A stretch of 64,000 nt of DNA, taken from the NCBI GenBank assembly GCA_018970945.1, contig JAGWVJ010000001.1:1-64000 (forward strand), given 5' to 3'. Below, piece after piece: positions 27,837 through 36,837 of the stretch. The DNA is from Cyanobacteria bacterium REEB417. Lineage in GTDB: Bacteria > Cyanobacteriota > Cyanobacteriia > PCC-6307 > Cyanobiaceae. How positions within the stretch are numbered: position 1 is the stretch's first letter; each line of letters begins with the position of its first letter. The notes below the pieces were generated by a model. That model was given only the letters and a program-made list of their open reading frames with translations. It was not told the origin of the DNA and did no database searches. A program made the position numbers and the translations under genes.

Positions 27837-28475
27837 ATGGGGCTCCAACCCGCCGCGCTGCTGGGTTCCCCAACGACGCTCTGGCGAGCACCGTTTCAGA
27901 CCGTGGCCAGCGGATCGGCAGGTTTTGCGCTCAATGGCGCCTGGCGCCTGCTGCTGCTCGGCGATGGCAGCCCCACCCGCCACCTCGAACTGCTGAGCGG
28001 CCTGCCCCTGGAGGTGGACGTGATCGCCATGGCCGCCGAACCGGCTGACCAACCCGGCGCCCCCGTCGAAATCAACGAACTCCAAGGACCCTTGCTGCGG
28101 CGCCAGGTCTGGCTGCGCTGCGGCGACATGACGCTGGCCTGGGCCGAGAGCTGGTGGAACCAGGCCGCAGCCGAGCGCCATCTGCAACAGCGCGACCAAC
28201 CGATCTGGCGCAGCCTCACGGTCGACCGTGCCGAGCTGTTTCGCGAAGTCGACGGCCTGGCCCAGGTCGAGGCCGACTGGCTCGAACAACGCTTTGGTCG
28301 GACCGGCCCCTACTGGAGCCGGAATTACCGCTTCTTTCGCAACGGCCAGCCCCTGACGGTGATCCGCGAAGTGTTTTCACCGCAGCTGGAACGCTGGCTG
28401 GGGCCGGCCGTCGCCGACGGGGCTCCTGATGACAGATTGCAACAAGTGTCACGTGTTGCTGCAAATAGCACTTGA
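27837..28475 (+). CDS. Chorismate lyase-like protein (DUF98/UbiC-like)
   Basis: 212 residues. Matches the cyanobacterial chorismate pyruvate-lyase family: RRQVWLRCGDMTLAWAESWW, PIWRSLTVDRAELFREVDG and YWSRNYRFFRNGQPLTVIRE are conserved landmarks. The enzyme converts chorismate to 4-hydroxybenzoate and pyruvate, the entry step of plastoquinone synthesis in cyanobacteria. ATG 27837; the start codon lies 40 bases after the preceding stop. The last residues (~15) are unlike the family and may be lineage-specific. Confidence 0.82.
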   Translation: MGLQPAALLGSPTTLWRAPFQTVASGSAGFALNGAWRLLLLGDGSPTRHLELLSGLPLEVDVIAMAAEPADQPGAPVEINELQGPLLRRQVWLRCGDMTLAWAESWWNQAAAERHLQQRDQPIWRSLTVDRAELFREVDGLAQVEADWLEQRFGRTGPYWSRNYRFFRNGQPLTVIREVFSPQLERWLGPAVADGAPDDRLQQVSRVAANST

Positions 28476-28530
28476 CAGATTGACGCCTTATGGGTGCTGA
28501 CCATGCTGGGATCACTTCATCCTCCCGGCC

Positions 28531-28740
28531 ATGGCTCAGCGTCAACAGGGCCACCACCCGCCCGGCAGACCCGTGCAGCAGGTTCAACTCTGGGCCGACC
28601 TGCTGACCGATCTTGACCAGGGCGAACCCGCCATCAGCACCAGCGCCAGAGAGATGGCCGAAGACGTGCCCCCGATGCTGCGCAAGGCCGTCAACAAGGA
28701 ACTCGAGCGTCGCGGCTGCCGCTTCCGCATCAGCGCCTGA
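28531..28740 (+). CDS. Small conserved-looking hypothetical protein
   Basis: 69 residues, soluble and charged. A helical central section (VQLWADLLTDLDQG, then AREMAEDVPPMLRKAVNKEL) and a short basic end. Same strand as chorismate lyase, 55 bases downstream, so possibly co-transcribed. No family recognised. Confidence 0.55.
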   Translation: MAQRQQGHHPPGRPVQQVQLWADLLTDLDQGEPAISTSAREMAEDVPPMLRKAVNKELERRGCRFRISA

Positions 28741-28754
28741 GCCCAGTGCCGGGC

Positions 28755-29270
28755 TCAGCGCCTGCGGGTGGAGCGGGGCAGGGGCCGGACCGGGATCGCC
28801 GCGGCCGCGGGGTCACGGTCACCCTGGGGCGGCTGGGGTGACTCGCGCTGCCAGCGGCTCACGCTGAAGCTCTCGTCGTCGGGCCAGGCCCCATCGTCGT
28901 CAATGCGCTTGTCAGGTGACGCAGGGCCGGGCCTTGGGACCATGCTGCGGCCAGCGGAGCCATCCCGACGCGAGATGGCCTCCAGCGGACGACGGCGACC
29001 CACGCCCATGGGCCGCGTCTGCAGGCCCAGGTCCGCTTCGGGTCTGCGTTGGGACGCCTGCCAGGGCTCACGCCAGTCGTCGTCGCCCTCGTCGTCGAGC
29101 AGCCACTCCAGCTTGTTCTGGGCCCAGCGGCCCAGCTCACCAGGGTTCAGGCGCGGACGAGAGCGCCTGGACCCGGGCCGCGCACCCGAGACCCCATCCA
29201 CCAATTGGCGCCCGGCTTCGACCCAGCGGTCGAGACGTTGCTCCAGGCCCTCGTCACCACTGCGTGCCAT
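28755..29270 (-). CDS. Hypothetical protein, charged and largely disordered
   Basis: 171 residues. The first ~75 residues are ordered and helical (LEQRLDRWVEAGRQLVDGV; GELGRWAQNKLEWLLDD); the rest is a Gly/Pro/Arg/Asp-rich, probably disordered tail ending in RSTRRR. It converges with the 28531 gene and follows a tiny membrane-protein frame and the SprT-like gene on the same strand. Function unknown. Confidence 0.6.
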   Translation of the reverse strand: MARSGDEGLEQRLDRWVEAGRQLVDGVSGARPGSRRSRPRLNPGELGRWAQNKLEWLLDDEGDDDWREPWQASQRRPEADLGLQTRPMGVGRRRPLEAISRRDGSAGRSMVPRPGPASPDKRIDDDGAWPDDESFSVSRWQRESPQPPQGDRDPAAAAIPVRPLPRSTRRR

Positions 29271-29279
29271 CGGACCAGG

Positions 29280-29375
29280 TTAACGGCGATGCATCCGGGG
29301 CCAACGCTCGAGTAACAGACCGAGCACGGCGATGCCCAGGCCGGCGAACTGCAGAGTCCACAAGAAGACGTCCAT
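29280..29375 (-). CDS. Possible 31-residue single-helix membrane protein
   Basis: ATG 29375 to TAA 29280. The first ~22 residues form one hydrophobic helix (MDVFLWTLQFAGLGIAVLGL), followed by a basic end (ERWPRMHRR), the positive-inside pattern of tiny membrane proteins. It fits neatly between the SprT-like gene (46 bases upstream) and the 171-residue gene (9 bases downstream), all on one strand. Not one of the small photosystem or cytochrome b6f subunits I can recognise. Confidence 0.4.
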   Translation of the reverse strand: MDVFLWTLQFAGLGIAVLGLLLERWPRMHRR

Positions 29376-29420
29376 GGCCGCAGCGGGTCTGAGGCGACCC
29401 TAGGGCGTGGCGGCCAAGGG

Positions 29421-29972
29421 TCATCCGGCCGCTTCGCATGCGAGCCGTTCGAACTCGAGCAAACAGCTGGCATGCCAGCGCCCGGCATGCAGTGCCTGAC
29501 AGCACTGACGGCAGGCCAGACCCCGCACCCGGCGTCGGTAGGGGGCGCTGCTACCGCAGCGGGGGCAGCGGGCCAACCACCGTGGCGCAGCCGCAGCGTC
29601 CGCACCCGGCAGCGGATAGCTGTGGCGCAGCCGCACCACAAAACCGTTCTGGGCGGCATTGATGCAAGCCATACGGGCGCGGAAGCAGGGGCCGTGCACC
29701 TCACGCCGTTGCAGCACCCGATCGATCCAGGCGTGAATCATCTCGTGACAGAGCGTGCTGAGCAGGGCCTCCCGGGGCAGGGGCTCCAGCAGCGGCCGCG
29801 ACAGCACGATTTCGCAACGATCGGGACCCCGGCGATACAACCCGGCCGTGCGGGTCATGCGGCCATCGCTCCAGCGCAGGCTCACCAGTGCATGTCCAGC
29901 CGGAGCCAACGTGCCCTCGAAATGCTCCCGGTCAAGCCGGTGGAACAGGGGCAGCAGGGGCTCGATCGGCAT
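29421..29972 (-). CDS. SprT-like zinc metalloprotease-domain protein
   Basis: 183 residues. Active-site helix LLSTLCHEMIHAWID contains HExxH (HEMIH), followed by HGPCFRARM with the third His. The C-terminal part is a zinc-ribbon: RCPRCGSSAPYRRR and LACRQCCQALHAG. This is the SprT/SPRTN-like layout. Eukaryotic SPRTN degrades DNA-protein crosslinks; bacterial SprT-like proteins are poorly characterised. ATG 29972 diverges from the next gene by 73 bases. Confidence 0.82.
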   Translation of the reverse strand: MPIEPLLPLFHRLDREHFEGTLAPAGHALVSLRWSDGRMTRTAGLYRRGPDRCEIVLSRPLLEPLPREALLSTLCHEMIHAWIDRVLQRREVHGPCFRARMACINAAQNGFVVRLRHSYPLPGADAAAAPRWLARCPRCGSSAPYRRRVRGLACRQCCQALHAGRWHASCLLEFERLACEAAG

Positions 29973-30045
29973 CGAGGCTCGGGCGCGCGGCCCATTGTGA
30001 CCCCCTGTCGTTCAGACTCGTGGCCCTGAACCGAACCGACCGTCC

Positions 30046-30468
30046 ATGGACTGGGCCCTGACCCGTGAGATCGGCACCAAGGCCCTGCTGGCCGGAGCCG
30101 GGGCGCTGCTGTTGTACTGGACGATCAGTGCGGTGAAGCTGGTGCTCAGTGCCCGCGGCATCAACCCACTGATCAAGCAGTTCTTCAACCAGATCGCCAG
30201 CGGCCAGGTCGACGGCGCCTACCTGCTGACCACCAAGAACTACCGGTCCCATGTCAACCGCAGCCAGTTCATTCGCTTTCTGGCGGGCCTGCAGCTCAAC
30301 CGCTACCGCAATCTCAAGTCGGGACGCCCCCGTATCGAGGACGGCGTGATCGTGCTGACGATCAAACTCAAGAGCGAGGGCAACGACGAGATGCCGCTCG
30401 ACTTCACGTTCATCAAAGTCGAGGAGCAGTGGCGCGTCGACCGCATCACCAAGCTGGCCGCCGGCTGA
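30046..30468 (+). CDS. Membrane-anchored NTF2-like hypothetical protein
   Basis: 140 residues. One N-terminal membrane helix (~12-32, ALLAGAGALLLYWTISAVKL), then a soluble domain: LIKQFFNQIASGQVDGAYLL, RSQFIRFLAGLQLNRYRN and EEQWRVDRITKL. Helix-then-sheet order and the terminal WRV strand resemble NTF2-like ligand-binding or scaffolding domains. Common as a conserved hypothetical in cyanobacteria. Upstream of ligA, same strand, 81 bases apart. Confidence 0.6.
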   Translation: MDWALTREIGTKALLAGAGALLLYWTISAVKLVLSARGINPLIKQFFNQIASGQVDGAYLLTTKNYRSHVNRSQFIRFLAGLQLNRYRNLKSGRPRIEDGVIVLTIKLKSEGNDEMPLDFTFIKVEEQWRVDRITKLAAG

Positions 30469-32685
<2,217 letters not shown>

Positions 32686-32717
32686 ACGGACCAGCGGGCG
32701 GCGGATTCAACGCAGGC

Positions 32718-33005
32718 TCAGCGGCGCCCGGGACGGTTGACCGGCCCGCCGGCATTGGGGCCGACGCCTGGGCCCGCTGCCGGGCGGACGCCGACACCGG
32801 GGGCGCCGGCACCCACCCCAGGGGTCACCCCCACACCAGGAGCGCCGGCACCCACCCCAGGCCGGCCCATACAGCCCACCGGCAGACCGGGCGAGGTGCA
32901 GTAGACCACCGGGCCGGCCATGGCAGGCCTGAGAGCCTCTGCCGCCAACAGAACGCCGCAGCAGGAGCCGGCCAGTGCGGTGGACAGCAACAGACGTGGG
33001 GCCAT
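32718..33005 (-). CDS. Exported Gly/Pro/Val-rich repeat protein
   Basis: 95 residues from ATG 33005. Signal peptide MAPRLLLSTALAGSCCGVLL, with probable cleavage after AMA near residue 30. The mature part has two Cys (YCTSPGLPVGC), then two copies of PGVGAGAPGVGV and an Ala/Gly/Pro-rich end with PNRPGRR-like basic residues. The DNA repeats as well, so the region can expand or contract. Possibly a small envelope protein; function unknown. It converges with ligA. Confidence 0.55.
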   Translation of the reverse strand: MAPRLLLSTALAGSCCGVLLAAEALRPAMAGPVVYCTSPGLPVGCMGRPGVGAGAPGVGVTPGVGAGAPGVGVRPAAGPGVGPNAGGPVNRPGRR

Positions 33006-33074
33006 GGGGGCAGCGCATGGAAGCCCCACCATCCTGACGGACCCCGGCGGCAGCGGCCAGGCTGCGCCAGGCTG

Positions 33075-33260
33075 GTGGTCGCTGGCAACGACGCGGTGCC
33101 GAACCCCAGGGCGTTTCGCTGGATCAAGACCGACTGCGGCCGTGCGCTCTACACCGAACTGGCCGGCCGGCCAGGCCTGGTGGCACAGCTGCGCCTGGGC
33201 TGGTTCGTGCTGATCGCAGCACTGCGCGACTGGCGACTGCCCAACCCCGATCAGGGCTGA
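33075..33260 (+). CDS. Small conserved-looking hypothetical protein
   Basis: 61 residues from GTG 33075 (another GTG at 33096). NPRAFRWIKTDCGRALYTEL followed by LVAQLRLGWFVLIAALRDW gives a compact helical protein, one helix rather hydrophobic. It converges with the TVP38-family gene with a 10-base overlap. Good codon pattern and conserved look; no known role. Confidence 0.55.
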   Translation: MVAGNDAVPNPRAFRWIKTDCGRALYTELAGRPGLVAQLRLGWFVLIAALRDWRLPNPDQG

Positions 33261-33865
33261 GGCGGCTCCTCCAGGGCCTGGCGGGCAGCGTTGCCCACCA
33301 GAACCACCACCACCACCGTGGCGACGACGCCCAGCACCCGCAGGGCCCAGGTGGCCGGATCCGCGCGCCCTGACAGCACCGCCCCGAAGCGGGCCACATC
33401 ACCGGCCAGGGCCCCGAGAGCGCAGAACAGCACCGTGCCGGGGAGGATCCCGATCAGCCCGAGCGTGTAATCGCGCAGGCTCACCTGGGAGAGGCCATAG
33501 GCCAGGTTGAGCAACGAGAAGGGAAACGCCGGCGACAGGCGGGTGAGCAGGACCAGCTTGAGGCCCTCGCGACTCACAGCCCCCTCGATGGCCTGCAGCC
33601 GGGGAGCCCGCTGCAACTGGCGTCGCGCCCAGTCCCGCAGCCAGGAGCGGCCCAGCAGAAAGACCACCTCGGCCCCCAGGCAGGCCCCCACGAACACCAC
33701 CACACTGCCCCAGGCCGTGCCGTAGATGGCGCCAGCCAGCATCGAGGCCCACACCCCTGGTAGCAGCAGCGTCACCCAGAGGGCATACAGCGGCACAAAG
33801 GCGATGGCGCCCAGGGGAGACGCCAGCGCCTCCACAACCGCATCCAGAGGGGGCAGGCCGGCCAT
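33251..33865 (-). CDS. TVP38/TMEM64-family inner-membrane protein (DedA superfamily)
   Basis: 204 residues, several hydrophobic segments. Family landmarks: LLLPGVWASMLAGAIYGTAW, GACLGAEVVFLLGRSW, LTRLSPAFPFSLLNLAYGL and GILPGTVLFCALG. Relatives act in membrane homeostasis and possibly lipid scrambling or transport. ATG 33865. It lies downstream of the ABC exporter genes on the same strand but is turned away from them by 56 bases, so co-transcription is not certain. Confidence 0.85.
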   Translation of the reverse strand: MAGLPPLDAVVEALASPLGAIAFVPLYALWVTLLLPGVWASMLAGAIYGTAWGSVVVFVGACLGAEVVFLLGRSWLRDWARRQLQRAPRLQAIEGAVSREGLKLVLLTRLSPAFPFSLLNLAYGLSQVSLRDYTLGLIGILPGTVLFCALGALAGDVARFGAVLSGRADPATWALRVLGVVATVVVVVLVGNAARQALEEPPQP

Positions 33866-33921
33866 CGGCGCAGGGGCGCAGGGGAACTCGGACCGACGCT
33901 ACCGAGAGTGCGGGCACCCAC

Positions 33922-34710
33922 TCAGCTGGAGGCCGAGGTGTAGTGGCGCAGGGCAAACCGCCAGAAAGCCCTGCTAGCTGCAAAGCTCAGGACCGCCATC
34001 AACAGCGCGGCACCCAGCCAGGGGGCCGTGGCCCGGCCCAGGATCGCTTCGGCCGGCACCGTGGTTAGAAAGGCCACTGGCAACACCACGGTGAACAGCA
34101 GCCGCAACGCCGGCGGGTAGGCCGCGATCGGGAAACGACCAGCGGTCAGAGCAGCCCGCAGCACCTCGGTGGCATTCCAGGTCTTGACAAACCAGATGCT
34201 TGTGGCGGCCAGCAGAAACCACAGCGCATAGAGGATCACCACCCCCGTGAGCAGGGTCAGCAGGGCCAGCGCCAGCTGCAGCGGCCCTGCTGACCCACCG
34301 GCCCGGGGTGCCGCCCAGACGACCAACCCCAGACCCAGCAGCAGCTCGCTGAGACCCGCCGGCGAAAGGGTGCGCAGCGACAGCCAGAACTGGCTGTCGA
34401 TCGGTTTGAGCAGCACAAAATCGAGGGTGCCCTCGCGCACATGGCTGACGATCGCCCCAAGGTTTGGCCGCAGCCAGGTGGTCGCCACGCCATCGAGCAG
34501 GGTGTAGACCCCCTGCACCACCAGCGCCTGTTGCCAGCTCCAGCCTCCCAGACTGCCGGATTGCCGGAAGAACAACGACAGGATGAACAGGCTGCCGGCC
34601 AGGTTGGCCGCTGCGGCCAGCAGCTCGATCAGCACGTTGAGCTGGTACTCGAGCTGGCCGGCGATGGCCGTGCCCCAGAAGCGGCGCAGCGTCAGCAGGT
34701 AGCGCCGCAT
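33922..34710 (-). CDS. ABC-2 type transporter permease (second subunit)
   Basis: 262 residues with about six membrane helices. The sequence REGTLDFVLLKPIDSQFW is characteristic of the two-permease ABC-2 family (DUF990 type) of cyanobacteria and other bacteria. The ATG at 34710 overlaps the stop of the other permease (TGATG). Together with the ATPase at 35822-36811 it should form one ABC exporter. Substrate unknown. Confidence 0.85.
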   Translation of the reverse strand: MRRYLLTLRRFWGTAIAGQLEYQLNVLIELLAAAANLAGSLFILSLFFRQSGSLGGWSWQQALVVQGVYTLLDGVATTWLRPNLGAIVSHVREGTLDFVLLKPIDSQFWLSLRTLSPAGLSELLLGLGLVVWAAPRAGGSAGPLQLALALLTLLTGVVILYALWFLLAATSIWFVKTWNATEVLRAALTAGRFPIAAYPPALRLLFTVVLPVAFLTTVPAEAILGRATAPWLGAALLMAVLSFAASRAFWRFALRHYTSASS

Positions 34711-35489
34711 CAGGCCCCCATGGCGGTGTAGCGCCGCACCCCGGCGCGCCACAGCAGCAGCACCGCCGGCAGCAACAGGGCGATCCAGGCCAGCTGGGCG
34801 CCAAACCCGGCGGCGGCATCCACCGGAAGGCCCGCCAGCAGGCGAGCTGGAAAGTTGATCAACCAGGGGAAGGGCGTCCACTGGGCCATGGCCCGCACCC
34901 CTGGCGGAAAGGCCGCCAGCGGTGCCAGCAGGCCCGAGAGAAAGAGGTACGGAACAAACAGCAGGCGCTCGAGAGCACTGGCCTTTTCGCTCCAGAAGCA
35001 CAGCGCCGCGATCAGGCTCTGCAGCAAAAAGCTGATCGCAAAGGCACCCAGGGTGGCCAGCCAGGCCAGGAACAACCCTCCTGGCGAGGGAAGCCAGAAG
35101 GCGCCGGGATTGAGCACAAAGAACAGGGCGGCGATCGCCGCCGCAAAGGGCAGGCGCGTCAGCTGTTCCGCCAGATGGGCGGCCAGGTAGCGCCACAAGG
35201 GGTGCAGGGGCTGCAGCAGATAGGGCGAGAGCCGGCCCAGCAGGGCATCTTCTTCAAAGGCGAAGACCACCCACACCACCGAAAACTGGCGCACGAGATA
35301 GGCGCTGAGGAAATAGCGATCGAGCCCTCCGGACCCCAGACCCAGGTGTGCCCCAGCCGGAGCCTGACGCCACAGGGCCAGCATGATGAAGGGCAGCAGA
35401 CCCGACAGCGCCCACAGGGCGATCTCGGCCCGGTACTCGAGCATCAGGGCGTACTGGCTGCCCAGCAGGGCCCGGGCGACACGCCGCAT
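34710..35489 (-). CDS. ABC-2 type transporter permease (first subunit)
   Basis: 259 residues, about six membrane helices. EDALLGRLSPYLLQPLHPLW mirrors the FVLLKPIDSQFW segment of its partner, as expected for a paired ABC-2 permease. ALLFVPYLFLSGLLAPL-like and PFPWLINFPARLLAG segments are also typical. It directly abuts the stop of the DUF427 gene (35490). Substrate cannot be read from the sequence. Confidence 0.85.
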   Translation of the reverse strand: MRRVARALLGSQYALMLEYRAEIALWALSGLLPFIMLALWRQAPAGAHLGLGSGGLDRYFLSAYLVRQFSVVWVVFAFEEDALLGRLSPYLLQPLHPLWRYLAAHLAEQLTRLPFAAAIAALFFVLNPGAFWLPSPGGLFLAWLATLGAFAISFLLQSLIAALCFWSEKASALERLLFVPYLFLSGLLAPLAAFPPGVRAMAQWTPFPWLINFPARLLAGLPVDAAAGFGAQLAWIALLLPAVLLLWRAGVRRYTAMGA

Positions 35490-35774
35490 TCAGCGCACCT
35501 GCACCCCTTTCCAGAACGCCACCCGCCCCTTGATCTGGGCGGCAGCGTCCTTGGGCTCCGGATAGAACCAGGCGGCGTTGGCATTCACCTGGCCATCGAC
35601 GACCACGTCGTAGTAGTGGGCTTCGCCTTTCCAACCGCAGACACTGCGATGGTCTGACGGACGAAAGCAACCCTCGACGAGGGCATCAGGGGGGAAGTAG
35701 GCATTGCCCTCAACGGTGACGATGTCATCGCTGCTGGCGATCACACTGCCGTTCCAGTGGGCTTCGGTGGCCAT
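35490..35774 (-). CDS. DUF427 domain protein
   Basis: 94 residues from ATG 35774 (an open frame begins at 35804). DUF427 hallmarks: WNGSVIASSDDIVTVEGNAY, FRPSDHRSVCGWKGEAHYYD and a C-terminal WFYPEPKDAAAQIKGRVAFW. Family function is not known. It sits between the ATPase and the first permease of the ABC exporter, on the same strand and flush with the permease gene, so it is co-transcribed. Confidence 0.88.
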   Translation of the reverse strand: MATEAHWNGSVIASSDDIVTVEGNAYFPPDALVEGCFRPSDHRSVCGWKGEAHYYDVVVDGQVNANAAWFYPEPKDAAAQIKGRVAFWKGVQVR

Positions 35775-35821
35775 GGCTGCCAAGGTCAGAAACGTCTGAA
35801 TCAACCTATTCGCCGCGGCCT

Positions 35822-36811
35822 TCAGCCAGCGCTTGGGGCCGACGGCTGGTCGCGGAACAGCCCCCCGATCAGCTCTTCAATGGGCGGATCGCTCACCTCC
35901 AGATCCAGAACCTCAAAGCGGGCCAGCAGCTGGGCCACCACAGCCGTCAGACGGTCGCGGGGCACCAGCAGGCTGGCGGCACGACCCTCGAGGCACTCCA
36001 GTTCACCAAAGGGGGCGAGGGCCTCGGAGGTCGGGGGTTCGGCCAGCTCCAGGCGCACCTGCCGGCAGGGGGCCAGCCGGGCGGCCAGCTGCTCCAGCGG
36101 CCCATCGTGGAACAGCGCACCCTGGTGAATCAGCAGCACCCGCGGGCACAGGGCAGTGATGTCGGCCATGTAATGGCTGGTGAGCAGCACGGTGGCACCG
36201 GTGCGGCGGTTGTACTCGGCCAGAAAACCGCGCACCCGCGCCTGGGCGTTGACATCGAGGCCCAGGGTGGGTTCATCGAGAAACAGCACCGATGGCTGAT
36301 GCAGCAGGGCCGCCAGCAGTTCGGCCTTCATGCGCTGGCCCAGCGACAGCTTGCGCACCGGACGGGTGAGCTCCTCGCCCAGTTCGAGCATCTGGGCCAG
36401 CGCATCGATGCGCCGCTGGGCCTCGCTGTCGCTGAGGCCGTAGACCGCGGCATTGACCCGCAGCGAATCCAGCGGTGGCAGATCCCAGATGAGCTGCTGC
36501 TTCTGCCCCATCACCAGGGTGATCTGCTGCAGAAAGGCCCGCTGCCGCCGCCGGGGCTCGAACCCCGCCACCCGCACCAGGCCGGCGCTGGGGTGAATCA
36601 GCCCGCACAGCATCTTGAGGGTCGTGGTCTTGCCGGCGCCGTTGGCTCCGAGAAATCCCACCATCTCGCCCGGGTCGATCGCAAAGCTCAGACCTCGCAC
36701 CGCCGCCACCTCGCGGCTGCGGCGGTGCACGAAATGGCGCAGGGTGCCAGCCAGGCCGGGCTGTTTGGCGGCTACCCGGTAGGTCTTGCTGAGTCCTTCG
36801 ACCTCGATCAT
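35822..36811 (-). CDS. ABC-2 transporter ATP-binding protein
   Basis: 329 residues from ATG 36811; GTG 36829 would add six. Walker A GANGAGKTT, signature LSLGQRMKAEL, Walker B VLFLDEPTLGLD and the switch His (LLTSHYM). Residues after ~240 form the C-terminal extension common in drug- or polysaccharide-type ABC-2 ATPases. The signature's LSLGQ rather than LSGGQ is usual in this subfamily. First gene of the exporter operon; it starts 27 bases after the valS stop on the same strand. Confidence 0.9.
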   Translation of the reverse strand: MIEVEGLSKTYRVAAKQPGLAGTLRHFVHRRSREVAAVRGLSFAIDPGEMVGFLGANGAGKTTTLKMLCGLIHPSAGLVRVAGFEPRRRQRAFLQQITLVMGQKQQLIWDLPPLDSLRVNAAVYGLSDSEAQRRIDALAQMLELGEELTRPVRKLSLGQRMKAELLAALLHQPSVLFLDEPTLGLDVNAQARVRGFLAEYNRRTGATVLLTSHYMADITALCPRVLLIHQGALFHDGPLEQLAARLAPCRQVRLELAEPPTSEALAPFGELECLEGRAASLLVPRDRLTAVVAQLLARFEVLDLEVSDPPIEELIGGLFRDQPSAPSAG

Positions 36812-36837
36812 CGGCACAGGGGCGGTCACAACCCCGC

